This document shows, one piece after another, positions 24,412-33,065 of a stretch of 64,000 nucleotides of DNA. Under the pieces are notes generated by a model, which was not told the DNA's origin, did not search any database, and worked only from the letters and a program-made list of their open reading frames with translations. The position numbers and the translations under genes are program-made. The DNA comes from Lysobacterales bacterium (GTDB lineage: Bacteria; Pseudomonadota; Gammaproteobacteria; Xanthomonadales; Xanthomonadaceae). Numbering within the stretch: the first letter of the stretch is position 1; every line of letters begins with the position of its first letter. The stretch spans positions 682,001 through 746,000 of the forward strand of contig JADKCY010000002.1 of assembly GCA_016718605.1 (NCBI GenBank), given 5' to 3'.

Positions 24412-26517
24412 ATGGCCATCGACATGCGTCAGTTCCAAGCCACCTTCTTCGCGGAAAGTCGCGAAGGGCTGGACGCGATGGAATCCGGTCTGCTCAGCCT
24501 GGAAGCCGCAGGCAATGATCTCGATACCGTCAACACGATTTTCCGCGCTGCGCATTCGATCAAAGGTGGCGCAGCCACCTTCGGCTTCAAGGCCATTACC
24601 AACACCACGCACTTGCTCGAAACCCTGCTGGACCAGGTCCGCGGTGGCAAGCGCAGCGTGGATGGGGAACTGAGCGACGCCTTGTTGGCCTCGGTCGACA
24701 TCCTTCGCGAACTGTTGAGCAGTGCCGAGGCAGGCAACCCGGACGACACCGGACGCAGTGAGCCGCTCAATGCGCGGCTATCGGAACTGCTGAATGGTGC
24801 GCCGGCTGCGGCACCCGCCGTAGCTGTCCACAGCCCAGCCACGACCACGCCCGCGCCAAGCGCGGTCGAGAGCGCGGCGACGACGCATTGGCAGGTGGAC
24901 TTCGCACCGCACGAGAACATGTTCATTACCGGCAACGACCCGCTGCGAATCCTGCGCGAGCTCGCTCGCCTGGGTGAGATGGAGGTCAATTGCGACACCG
25001 CCAAGCTCCCCACGCTGACCGATCTGGACCCGCACACGGCCTATCTGTCGTGGACACTCGAACTCCCCGCCAGCATCAAACGTGCGCACATCGCCGACGC
25101 ATTTTCGTGGGTGGAGGACGAATGCGACCTGCGCATTGAAGGCGTCGGCCAGCATGCTGGCGGTGCTGCGGTTGCAAGCCAACCCGTCGTACCGGAAACA
25201 GTTGCCGCGTCCGCACCGCCGGTCGCACCGCCGCCGGTCATCGCGACGCCGCCACCTGGTGCCACACCTGCAACGACCACTACAGCCGCCGGTGCCGACA
25301 GCAAAACCAATGTCACGCCGATGGCCGCAAGCAAGGCCGCCGAACCCGCCGACAGCTCGATCCGGGTCAACATTTCCAAGGTCGATGCGCTGATCAATCT
25401 GGTCGGCGAATTGGTCATCACCCAAGCCATGCTGAAACAGCAGTCGAGCGCGCTGGATCCGTCCCTGCACGAAAAACTGTTGAACGGACTGACCCAACTC
25501 GACCGCAATACCCGCGACCTGCAAGAGGCGGTGATGAGCGTGCGCATGCTGCCAGTGGAGTTCGTGTTCTCGCGCTTCCCACGCATGGTGCGCGACCTCG
25601 CCTCGCGCCTGGGAAAGCGCGTCAACCTGCGCACCAGTGGCGAAGGCACCGAACTGGACAAAGGCGTCATCGAGCGCATCGTCGATCCGCTGGTCCATCT
25701 GGTGCGCAACTCGGTCGACCATGGCCTCGAAACACCTGACCTGCGCGAAGCGTCCGGCAAGAATCCGGTCGGCACGGTGACCCTGAGCGCATCGCATCAG
25801 GGCGGGCACATCGTCATCGAGATCATTGATGACGGCCGTGGCCTCAATCGCGAGAAGATTCTCGCCAAAGCGGTCGAGCGCGGACTGCCAGTGAGTGAGC
25901 AAATGCCGGATGGCGAGGTCTGGAAATTGATCTTCCACCCGGGCCTGTCCACCGCCGATCAGGTCACTGACGTGTCCGGCCGTGGCGTCGGTATGGACGT
26001 GGTGCGCCAGAACATTGCCGCGCTGGGTGGCGACATCGATATCGAAAGCGTGCTGGGACAGGGCACGCGCGTCACTATCAGGCTGCCGCTGACGCTGGCC
26101 ATTCTGGATGGCATGACGGTGTCCGTAGGCAACGAGATTTTCGTGCTGCCGCTGGGCTATGTCGTGGAGTCGCTGCAACCCGGACCGGGCGACATCAAAC
26201 GCGTCACCGGATCGAATCGCGTCCTGAAAGTGCGCTCGGAATATGTGCCGATCCACGACATGGGCGAACTGTTCAACGTGCCTCGTGGACCCGACACGGT
26301 GCGACTTGGCACGGTGGTTGTGGTCGAGAACGGCGGTCGCAAACTCGCCATGGAGGTCGATGAACTGGTTGGCCAGCAGCAAGTGGTGGTGAAGAGCATC
26401 GAGTCCAACTACAAACGCATCAACGGCATTGCCGGCGCCACCATTCTTGGCGATGGTCGCGTTGCACTGATCGTGGACATCGTCAGCATCATCCGCGCGC
26501 AGCAAGTCGCCGCGTAA
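24412..26517 (+). CDS. cheA: Chemotaxis histidine kinase CheA (cluster 2)
   Basis: 701 residues: HPt with phospho-His in IFRAAHSIKGGAATFGF (about residue 48); a P2-type CheY-binding domain at about 160-245 (HWQVDFAPHENMFITGNDPL and RILRELARLGEMEV); a proline/alanine linker; P3; P4 ATPase (LVRNSVDHGLETPDL, DDGRGLN, GRGVGMDVVRQN); and P5. Unlike the cluster 1 kinase it has a full P2. It is followed by a strong terminator and not by cheW. Confidence 0.94.
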   Translation: MAIDMRQFQATFFAESREGLDAMESGLLSLEAAGNDLDTVNTIFRAAHSIKGGAATFGFKAITNTTHLLETLLDQVRGGKRSVDGELSDALLASVDILRELLSSAEAGNPDDTGRSEPLNARLSELLNGAPAAAPAVAVHSPATTTPAPSAVESAATTHWQVDFAPHENMFITGNDPLRILRELARLGEMEVNCDTAKLPTLTDLDPHTAYLSWTLELPASIKRAHIADAFSWVEDECDLRIEGVGQHAGGAAVASQPVVPETVAASAPPVAPPPVIATPPPGATPATTTTAAGADSKTNVTPMAASKAAEPADSSIRVNISKVDALINLVGELVITQAMLKQQSSALDPSLHEKLLNGLTQLDRNTRDLQEAVMSVRMLPVEFVFSRFPRMVRDLASRLGKRVNLRTSGEGTELDKGVIERIVDPLVHLVRNSVDHGLETPDLREASGKNPVGTVTLSASHQGGHIVIEIIDDGRGLNREKILAKAVERGLPVSEQMPDGEVWKLIFHPGLSTADQVTDVSGRGVGMDVVRQNIAALGGDIDIESVLGQGTRVTIRLPLTLAILDGMTVSVGNEIFVLPLGYVVESLQPGPGDIKRVTGSNRVLKVRSEYVPIHDMGELFNVPRGPDTVRLGTVVVVENGGRKLAMEVDELVGQQQVVVKSIESNYKRINGIAGATILGDGRVALIVDIVSIIRAQQVAA

Positions 26518-26549
26518 GGCCGCAGACCACTGCTGCGTGTAATCCCCGT

Positions 26550-26580
26550 GGCACGCAGCACTCCTGCGTGCCTTTTTTTT
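26550..26580 (+). terminator. Rho-independent terminator after cheA (cluster 2)
   Basis: Nine-base arms GGCACGCAG (26550-26558) and CTGCGTGCC (26564-26572) with a five-base loop, followed by eight T residues. It ends the STAS-cheY-cheA unit and implies that cheR is transcribed from its own promoter. Confidence 0.9.
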
Positions 26581-26612
26581 GAAGCGGCGTGCCAAGCCCC
26601 CGCCACCCCGTG

Positions 26613-26628
26613 CGGCACAAACATTGCT
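26613..26628 (+). promoter_or_regulatory. Sigma-54 type promoter before cheR
   Basis: CGGCAC-AAACA-TTGCT matches TGGCAC-N5-TTGCW except at the first base. Transcription should start near 26640, which excludes an upstream ATG at 26632 and points to the ATG at 26674 as the cheR start. Confidence 0.7.
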
Positions 26629-26673
26629 GCCATGTTTCAAAGGCGAACCACAACCGAGGAAGATCGCGCGCGC

Positions 26674-27534
26674 ATGGCCATTGAGGGCAATTCGGGGCTG
26701 AGAGAATTCGAGTTCGCCGAGCGCGACTTCAAGCGCGTCTGCGCCTTGATTCACCAACGCGCGGGCATCGCGCTGGCCGACAGCAAACGCGACATGGTCT
26801 ACAGCCGCTTGTCGCGCCGATTGCGGGCCTTGGACATGCACGATTTCGGCAGCTATCTGGACTATCTCGAGCGCGGCAACGACGACGATGAGTGGCAAGC
26901 ATTCACCAATGCGCTGACCACCAATCTCACCAGTTTCTTCCGTGAGGCGCACCACTTCGATACCCTGAAGGAAGACCTCCTCAATCGTCGCGGTCGCGCG
27001 GGAAAGCTGATGATCTGGTGCTCGGCCGCGTCCACCGGTGAAGAGCCCTATTCCATCGCGATTACCGCGTGCGAAGCCTTCAACACCCTGACGCCTCCGG
27101 TCAGCATTCTGGCCACCGATGTGGATACCAACGTCTTGGCCACCGGGGAGGCCGGTGTCTATCCGATGGAGCGCATCGAGCGCCTGTCACCTGAGCGCCA
27201 GAAGCGCTTCTTCCACAAGGGCACCGGACCGAATGCTGGCAAGTGTCGGGTCAACCCCGCGCTGCGTGAACTGATCACTTTCAAGCAACTCAACCTGCTC
27301 GACGAACGCTACCCGATGAAGGGGCCGTTTTCGGCGATCTTCTGTCGCAACGTGATGATCTATTTCGACAAACCCACCCAGTACGCGATTCTCAAGCGCA
27401 TGCATCCGCTGCTTGAGCCGGACGCACACCTGTTTGCCGGGCATTCGGAGAGCTTTTTCCACGCCGCCGATCTGTTCCGCAATTTGGGCCGCACCGTGTA
27501 TTGCCGCACCGACTCACCTGAGCGCGGCAAATGA
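26674..27534 (+). CDS. cheR: Chemoreceptor methyltransferase CheR
   Basis: Transfers methyl groups from SAM to receptor glutamates. 286 residues from the ATG at 26674, with GAGGAAG upstream; the ATG at 26632 lies before the predicted transcription start. The N-terminal helical domain contains DSKRDMVYSRLSRRLRAL; the SAM domain has WCSAASTGEEPYSIAI and TDVDTNVLATGEAGVYP; IFCRNVMIYFD and LFAGHSESF are family signatures. cheD overlaps by four bases. Confidence 0.93.
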   Translation: MAIEGNSGLREFEFAERDFKRVCALIHQRAGIALADSKRDMVYSRLSRRLRALDMHDFGSYLDYLERGNDDDEWQAFTNALTTNLTSFFREAHHFDTLKEDLLNRRGRAGKLMIWCSAASTGEEPYSIAITACEAFNTLTPPVSILATDVDTNVLATGEAGVYPMERIERLSPERQKRFFHKGTGPNAGKCRVNPALRELITFKQLNLLDERYPMKGPFSAIFCRNVMIYFDKPTQYAILKRMHPLLEPDAHLFAGHSESFFHAADLFRNLGRTVYCRTDSPERGK

Positions 27535-28142
27535 ACGCGATCCTGACACCCTCACCACGCGTGATGAAGGGCCCTTTGCCCTACTACGACACACAGTTGC
27601 AGATGGATGCGCTGAAGTTGATGCCTGCCGACTACACCGTAACCTCGAAGGATATTGCGCTCTCGACCATTCTGGGTTCCTGTGTCTCGGCCTGCATCCG
27701 TGATCCGGTGTTGCGGATCGGCGGAATGAACCATTTCATGCTGCCCGACTCCGGCGACGCGGACGACATCAGTGCGCGCTATGGCGGCTATGCGATGGAG
27801 TTGCTGATCAACGAACTGATCAAGGCCGGCGCACGCCGCGAGCGATTCGAGGCAAAGCTCTTTGGTGGCGGCAACGTCCTCAAAGGCTTCACCTCCAATC
27901 CGGTCGGCACCCGCAATGCCGAATTCGCCACCGAATACCTGCGCGCCGAACGCATCAACGTGCTGGCGCAGGATCTGGGTGGCATTCATCCACGCAAGAT
28001 CTGGTACATGCCCGCGACTGGAAAAGTACTGGTGCGGCGCTTGCCGCATGCGCACGACACCAACGTGGCAACCGAAGAATTCGCCTACCGCACCCGTATC
28101 ACTCAGCAGCCCGTCGCCGGCGGGGTGGAGCTGTTCAACTAA
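27531..28142 (+). CDS. cheD: Chemoreceptor glutamine deamidase CheD
   Basis: 203-residue deamidase that converts receptor Gln to Glu and can bind CheC-type phosphatases. The catalytic Cys is in LGSCVSACI (about residue 48) and the His in GGMNHFMLP (about 66); EAKLFGGGNV is the third family motif. The N-terminal extension of about 30 residues is normal. It overlaps cheR (ATGA) and cheB (TAATG). Confidence 0.93.
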   Translation: MNAILTPSPRVMKGPLPYYDTQLQMDALKLMPADYTVTSKDIALSTILGSCVSACIRDPVLRIGGMNHFMLPDSGDADDISARYGGYAMELLINELIKAGARRERFEAKLFGGGNVLKGFTSNPVGTRNAEFATEYLRAERINVLAQDLGGIHPRKIWYMPATGKVLVRRLPHAHDTNVATEEFAYRTRITQQPVAGGVELFN

Positions 28143-29203
28143 TGGCCATCAAAGTTCTCATCGTCGACGACTCCGCACTGGTACGCCAGGTGCTGACCAG
28201 CGTCCTCAGTCAAGATCCTGCTCTGCAGGTGGTCGGTGCCGCACCGGATCCGTTTGTCGCACGCGACATGATCAAGGCACTCAATCCCGATGTCCTGACC
28301 CTGGATGTCGAAATGCCGCGCATGGACGGACTGACCTTCCTCGAAAACCTCATGCGCCTGCGACCGATGCCGGTTGTGATGGTGTCCTCGTTGACCGAGG
28401 CGGGTGCCGAGGTGACCTTGGATGCCCTTTCGCTGGGTGCCATCGACTTCGTTACCAAGCCCAAACTGCAGGTCGCCAAGGGCTTGGAAGACTACGCCAC
28501 CGAGCTGGCCGCCAAAGTCAAGGCGGCGGCAAGAGCGCATCCACGGCCGCGACCCGCCGCTGCCGCCCAAGTCGCGAGCATCGCGAAACCGCGCGGTGCC
28601 GCCGCGTTCCGCACGACAGACCGACTTATCGCGATTGGTGCATCTGCAGGCGGTACCGAGGCAATTCGTGTCGTGCTCGAAATGATGCCGCCGGATGCAC
28701 CCGGCATTGTGATCACCCAGCACATCCCGGCGGAGTTCAGTCGCGCCTTTGCCCAACGCATGAATCGCTGCTCGCCGATGGCCGTCTGTGAGGCCGAAGA
28801 CGGTCAGCAGATCGTCACTGGCCACGCCTTCATTGCGCCCGGCGGTCGGCATCTGCGCGTTGAGCGCAGTGGCGCACGCTGGATCTGTCGCTTGGGCGAC
28901 GATGCGCCGGTCAGTCGACATAAACCCAGTGTCGATGTGTTGTTCCGTTCAGTCGCTGAAGCCGCCGGTCGCAATGCCGTGGCTGCCATGCTCACCGGCA
29001 TGGGCGATGACGGCGCCAAAGGCATGCTCGAACTGCATCAGACTGGCTGCCCGACCATCGCGCAGGATGAAGCCACCTGCGTGGTCTGGGGCATGCCGGG
29101 CGCGGCCGTGAAGATCGGCGCTGTCGATGAAATCCTGCCCTTGAACAAAATTGCTGGTCGCTTGTTGGACTTGGCCAGTAACGAAACACCGTCAGCGCGT
29201 TGA
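28142..29203 (+). CDS. cheB: Chemoreceptor methylesterase CheB
   Basis: 353 residues. The N-terminal receiver domain has VDDSALVRQVL, phosphoacceptor Asp in LTLDVEMPRMDG and VTKPK; the C-terminal esterase has the triad in IGASAGGTEAI (Ser), QHIPAEFS (His) and GMGDDGAKG (Asp). Phosphorylated by CheA, it removes methyl groups and provides adaptation. This is the only cheB in the window, so it probably serves both kinases. Confidence 0.94.
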   Translation: MAIKVLIVDDSALVRQVLTSVLSQDPALQVVGAAPDPFVARDMIKALNPDVLTLDVEMPRMDGLTFLENLMRLRPMPVVMVSSLTEAGAEVTLDALSLGAIDFVTKPKLQVAKGLEDYATELAAKVKAAARAHPRPRPAAAAQVASIAKPRGAAAFRTTDRLIAIGASAGGTEAIRVVLEMMPPDAPGIVITQHIPAEFSRAFAQRMNRCSPMAVCEAEDGQQIVTGHAFIAPGGRHLRVERSGARWICRLGDDAPVSRHKPSVDVLFRSVAEAAGRNAVAAMLTGMGDDGAKGMLELHQTGCPTIAQDEATCVVWGMPGAAVKIGAVDEILPLNKIAGRLLDLASNETPSAR

Positions 29204-29279
29204 CGTCAATAAGTTGGCAAAACCGTTGGCCCAAAAGCTGCATTGCCTTATCACATCGGCAGTTTGTCGCACGCTGGCC

Positions 29280-29306
29280 TCAAGCCCGTTGCCCTCGCGC
29301 CGATAA
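29280..29306 (+). promoter_or_regulatory. Sigma-28 (FliA) promoter for the MCP gene
   Basis: TCAAGCCC (-35), an 11-base spacer and GCCGATAA (-10) give a full match to the FliA -10 and a partial match to the TMAAGTTT -35. It ends 27 bases before the MCP start codon at 29334. The fliA gene lies at 16500 in the same window. Confidence 0.8.
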
Positions 29307-29333
29307 GTGATTGTCACCAAGGAAGTGTCCGCC

Positions 29334-30518
29334 ATGCCCGCACGAATTCTCATCCGCATGACCGCACCACTGCTGCTCACGCTGGCGCACGTGGTTGCAC
29401 AATTCATGAATTGGCCGATGGCGATCAATCTCGCCTTGCTATCCACCACCGTTCTGGCGTGGGCCGCATTCGCATGGTGGTTTGCCCGCGACGGCTTCCA
29501 ACTCACGCCCGATGAAATGCGCATCGTCAAAGAGCAGGAACAACTGCTCGGCGAACTGCGCGAGTTCGTCACCCGCGAAGTCAGTGGATCGCAGCAGGAA
29601 ATCCAGCGCACGCGATCCTTGCTCAATCAATCCATTGGCAAGCTCGCCAGCAGCTTCGAGTCGATGAACGCCAACGCCCGCCACCAGACCGTGGCACTGG
29701 CGCGCATCGTCGACAAAAGCGGTGACAGTGCCGGCATCGATGTGCGGCGCTTCGCACAGGAAGCCAGCCGCCACATGGAACAACTGACCTCGGCGCTGGA
29801 ACAAGTCAGCGACCAGTCCAACACCACCGTGCAGTACATCGATAGCATGACCCAGCATCTCGAAGGCATCTTCGCGCTGTTGGAGGACGTCAAGTCGATT
29901 GCCGACCAGACCAATCTGCTGGCCCTCAATGCCGCCATCGAAGCTGCCCGTGCGGGTGAAGCGGGACGTGGCTTTGCGGTGGTCGCTGACGAAGTGCGCA
30001 GCCTGTCGGAGCGCTCAACCAGCTTCAACGAGCAAATCCGCAAACTCGCCAACAACTCCAAGGAAGCGGTACACAAAGTCCGCGAAACCGTTACCCACAT
30101 GGCCTCGCGCGATCAATCGCGCTCCAAGGAAGCCAAGCAGGACGCCGCCAAGCTGTTCTCGCAAGTAGAAGCCATCAACGACAGCCTCGCCGAAGGCATC
30201 GCCGATGTCGCGAATTCGGCCCGCGTGATCGACCAATCGGTGTCCGAAGCGGTGCGCTCACTGCAGTTCGAAGACATCGTCACCCAAGCGCTGGGCTCGG
30301 CCGAACGGCATCTGGAACGATTGGAAGCCATCAACCGCGACGCGACCGGTTTGCAGCAAACGCTTGCCCTCTCCGGTGGCGCCAGCGCCGCCCGCAAACT
30401 CGATGCACTGAACAACCTGCATCGCCGTCTGCGCGAACTGCGTGACGCCTGGGAACCCGTGCCACACAAACCCGTCTCGCAGATCGACATGGGCGCTGGC
30501 AGCGTGGATTTGTTCTAG
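29334..30518 (+). CDS. Methyl-accepting chemotaxis protein, no periplasmic domain
   Basis: 394-residue chemoreceptor. Two adjacent membrane helices at about residues 6-25 and 29-47 leave almost no periplasmic loop, and there is no HAMP domain. A long coiled coil leads to the signalling tip SIADQTNLLALNAAIEAARA, then GFAVVADEVRSLSERST, which contacts CheA and CheW. The ATG at 29334 has an AAGGAAG ribosome-binding site; the GTG at 29307 overlaps the promoter end and is unlikely. Input is probably internal or membrane-related. Confidence 0.92.
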   Translation: MPARILIRMTAPLLLTLAHVVAQFMNWPMAINLALLSTTVLAWAAFAWWFARDGFQLTPDEMRIVKEQEQLLGELREFVTREVSGSQQEIQRTRSLLNQSIGKLASSFESMNANARHQTVALARIVDKSGDSAGIDVRRFAQEASRHMEQLTSALEQVSDQSNTTVQYIDSMTQHLEGIFALLEDVKSIADQTNLLALNAAIEAARAGEAGRGFAVVADEVRSLSERSTSFNEQIRKLANNSKEAVHKVRETVTHMASRDQSRSKEAKQDAAKLFSQVEAINDSLAEGIADVANSARVIDQSVSEAVRSLQFEDIVTQALGSAERHLERLEAINRDATGLQQTLALSGGASAARKLDALNNLHRRLRELRDAWEPVPHKPVSQIDMGAGSVDLF

Positions 30519-30602
30519 GCGACGGCGCGCCCAGGCGAGGTGCACTCGCGGAAAGTGACAACGTACCGCCCCAGCTCGAGCACAGCACCGCTTCCCACTC
30601 CC

Positions 30603-30627
30603 CGCCTTCGCTCAGTGAGCGAAGGCG
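30603..30627. repeat. Perfect 25-base palindrome after the MCP gene
   Basis: Twelve-base arms around a single central base, beginning 85 bases after the MCP stop. There is no T-run, so it may be a Rho-type or weak terminator, or an extragenic palindrome. It lies immediately before the IS110 C-terminal fragment. Confidence 0.6.
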
Positions 30628-30643
30628 CTGGCGTATAGAGACC

Positions 30644-30874
30644 CAAAACTACCCACGCAACAACGCAGGTGACGCCTATTTGCGCTCCTTGCTGGTGATG
30701 GGCGCGCGTGCCGTACTGGCCAGCGCCAAGGGCAAAAACGATCCCGTCAGTCGGTGGATTCTGGCGCTGGAGGCGCGCCGGGGTTACTGGCGCGCGGTGG
30801 TCGCCATGGCCGCCAAGAACGCACGCATGGCCTGGGCCATGTTGCGGCACGGAGAAGCCTTCGTGATGCCATAG
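30644..30874 (+). pseudogene. IS110-family transposase C-terminal fragment
   Basis: The frame reads NYPRNNAGDAYLRSLLVMG, ARAVLASAKGKNDPVSRWI, RRGYWRAVV and AAKNARMAWAMLRHGEAF before a stop at 30872. This is the C-terminal domain (IS116/IS110/IS902 type) with its conserved GDAYLRSLL, GARAV and AAKNARMAWA motifs. Everything before about residue 250 of a normal transposase is missing. It is a truncated, inactive remnant. Confidence 0.85.
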
Positions 30875-31340
30875 CGCCACGGCAAAGCGAACCCTCAAGC
30901 GCACTCACTCTCTGCAAGACGGCACGCGTTGATGCCACAGGTTGGACCTGCGCGGGCAGTGACCGGTTAATTCAATGGGAACCGCGATTCCCGACGAACG
31001 AATGGGTCGCCCGCGCGCGTCTTTCATCAGGGTCCGTCGTTTCACACGACCACATGACCGTTTGTCGTCTCGCCAGTCCTTCCCTCTGGCTGAAGTCGAC
31101 GCGAAGCATCAAAACAAAGCGTGAAGCGCCATCAGATAAGACAACCGCAGACTCAAGCTGCGGATGGCAACGCTTTGCTTGACTGTGGGGAAGGTCCTTG
31201 TAGCTGGAGCTAAGCGGCCGCTCCAGGGCGCGTCGCGCCACTCTTGCAGCGAACGGGTTACAGCGCAGGCCAGCACCTGTCGTTTTTCCAACCGGGGCTC
31301 CAGCGAGCCCATCGACGTGATGCTCAAACACTGATGAAAG
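30875..31340. other. Non-coding insertion-sequence debris
   Basis: I could not support a gene here. The first 100 bases after the transposase fragment (AACCCTCAAGCGCACTCACT and following) resemble the non-coding right end of IS110 elements. The rest has open frames on both strands without recognisable motifs. It is probably decayed mobile DNA. Confidence 0.4.
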
Positions 31341-31562
31341 TCAGCAAGCGCCTGGAGCCAACGCCCGTAAAGCACGCTGGCGACTCGACCTGCCCTTTCT
31401 GCCAGAGGCGCAATGGGATAATGTCAGGACACTCCCGCTCTGACTGAACGGATAGCGCGTTCGTCGACCAGCGCAACAACTGGCCGGCCCAACCTGCTCG
31501 TCGAGCTCCGCTAGAGAACGAAGATGCTCTTGAATGGACTGGTGGTAAGCGAGATCAATCAT
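31341..31562 (-). CDS. Short unknown ORF starting at an integron-like core site
   Basis: A 73-residue frame, MIDLAYHQSIQEHLRSLAEL and onward, whose ATG at 31562 lies four bases after GTTAGGC (31567-31573, minus strand). The first 25 residues look like a helical protein, and then the composition becomes irregular, which suggests a frameshift or truncation. Family unknown. Its position relative to the core site is the same as that of the SDR gene at 401. Confidence 0.25.
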   Translation of the reverse strand: MIDLAYHQSIQEHLRSLAELDEQVGPASCCAGRRTRYPFSQSGSVLTLSHCASGRKGRSSRQRALRALAPGAC

Positions 31563-31566
31563 GGCC

Positions 31567-31915
31567 GCCTAACGAATGAAAGGACCTTCCCCACCGCGCA
31601 CCCGATTCAGCGCTCGGCAGTTCGGCATGGTGGTCGTGCGTGACGATGGAAGGGGTTTCTTCATCACTCGTTCCGGAGGCGGTCAGGGCGATTGTGTGCG
31701 TTGGGGTGGATCTTGCCAAGAATGTGTTTGCCATTCATGGCGTCGATGACGTTGGCAAAGCGGTTTGGGTGCAACCTCGGGTGCCACGCGCCTAGCGACT
31801 CGCGGCGTTCAGCCATCTGCCGCCGTGTTTGATCGGCATGGAGGCCTGCTCGGGTGCGCATCATTGGGCGCGTCAATGACCGGCCCTGGGCCCGACGCCC
31901 CCCGACGTAGAGACA
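31567..31915 (+). mobile_element. IS110-family left-end fragment with broken transposase (copy B)
   Basis: Leader 31574-31684 is highly similar to those of copies A and C. The transposase start codon is changed to AGG (31685); the frame continues AIVCVGVDLAKNVFAIHGVD, DVGKAVWVQPRVPRA and stops at 31793. Another frame then picks up LPPCLIGMEACSGAHHWARQ (31817-31876), the next conserved IS110 segment. The leader ends can pair imperfectly (31571-31582 with 31659-31672), and inside them CCTTCC pairs with GGAAGG. This is a dead element whose left boundary is GCCTAAC. Confidence 0.8.
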
Positions 31916-32107
31916 CCGATAACCCTGTTGACCTGCGTGGTCGCTTGAACGAATGGCCCTGCTTCGCGAATTCCATCATGACTACAGCAACTGAGCTCGA
32001 CAAAGCCGACTACACGACTGCAGCCGATGACTCAGGCGCGGGAAGAACAGGTCAGCAGAAAGAGAGTGCAGTCGCCTCGTCATTTGACGGGGAATTCAAC
32101 CTTAGCC

Positions 32108-32863
32108 TCACGTGCGCTCGCAGACACTGATGATCTCCTCGCTGCACGATGTGAATGGTCGGTAGTCCCAGCTTCCGTACCTTTGCGTGACACGCAACCC
32201 GGCTGTGGCCAACAGTGCGTCGAGCTCGTCCACTTCAGTAAATCGGCATGCGATGTCAGACCGGCGCACCTGCTGACCATCATCGTTTGACCAGCGGCGA
32301 TAGCTTGTCCAGGTAAGGATCTGGCGGCCCTTGTCATAGGACTGTGTACCGGAGACTTTAACCTCTTCTCCGCTGGCGTTGACATAGGTGAACCAAGGCT
32401 CCTCTGTGCGAGAGTCGCGCAGATCTGTGCCCGTTGGATTCCGTGTCTCGAAGATGAACTGTCCTCGTTCATCGAGGTGATCGGCGACTACTCGAAGCAG
32501 CTTGGACTGGTCAGGCTGGGTGAGCAGTGCCTGAAAAGCGTTACCGCTCAGTGCGATGAATGTGAATGATGTTGGTGCTGCAAACGTTCTCATGTCGTCA
32601 ACCAAGAAAGTTGCAGTGGTTCCGAGGGCCCGCGCCTTGCGGCGGGCATGCGCAATCATCGGCTCCGACAGATCAACCCCAGTAACTGGCAAGCCGAGCA
32701 ATGCGAGCGGAAGGGAAACAATGCCCGTGCCACAGGCCAAGTCAAGCACGGGACCAGCGGATCGAAGCGCAAACTTGCACATGAACGCGATTCGGTCTGC
32801 AGACCCCGGAAGTTCTTCAAGGTCGTAGTTGACGGGATCGCGAAATTCTTGAAGGTTGTCCAT
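32108..32863 (-). CDS. Class I SAM-dependent methyltransferase
   Basis: 251 residues from the ATG at 32863 (MDNLQEFRDPVNYDLEELPG). Motif I is VLDLACGTGIVSLPLALLG, motif II VTGVDLSEPMI and motif III TFLVDDMRTF, followed by FIALSGNAFQALL, an arrangement typical of small-molecule methyltransferases. The longer frame to 32923 runs into the IS110 leader and is unlikely. The substrate is unknown. A CTTAGAC sequence (32895-32901, minus strand) 31 bases upstream differs by one base from an integron core site. Confidence 0.82.
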   Translation of the reverse strand: MDNLQEFRDPVNYDLEELPGSADRIAFMCKFALRSAGPVLDLACGTGIVSLPLALLGLPVTGVDLSEPMIAHARRKARALGTTATFLVDDMRTFAAPTSFTFIALSGNAFQALLTQPDQSKLLRVVADHLDERGQFIFETRNPTGTDLRDSRTEEPWFTYVNASGEEVKVSGTQSYDKGRQILTWTSYRRWSNDDGQQVRRSDIACRFTEVDELDALLATAGLRVTQRYGSWDYRPFTSCSEEIISVCERT

Positions 32864-32894
32864 GCGCTGGCGCCGCGACTGAGGTCTTGTGTGA

Positions 32895-33065
32895 GGTCTA
32901 AGGAATGAAAGGACCTTCCCCACCGCGGACCGGCTGCAGCGCTCGGTAGCTCGGCCTGGTGGTCGTGCGTAACGATGGGAAGGGGTTCGTCATCACTCGT
33001 TCCGGAGGCGGTCATGGCGATTGTGTGCGTTGGGGAGTGTCTTGCCAAGAATGGTGCGTAATGCA
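32895..33065 (+). mobile_element. IS110-family left-end fragment (copy C)
   Basis: Third copy of the leader, followed by an ATG at 33014 reading MAIVCVGECLAKNGA and a stop at 33059. The catalytic Asp of GVDLAKN is replaced and the rest is lost. Leader arms CCTTCCC and GGGAAGG pair over seven bases, one more than in copy B. The left boundary is GTCTAAG, one base off the core in the other copies. Confidence 0.75.

Noticed and set aside
31109..31375. 88-residue minus-strand frame in the IS debris
   Set aside because: No recognisable family and no ribosome-binding site; overlaps another low-confidence frame.
32864..32923. N-terminal extension of the methyltransferase
   Set aside because: The extra 20 residues fall in the IS110 leader and are not family-like.
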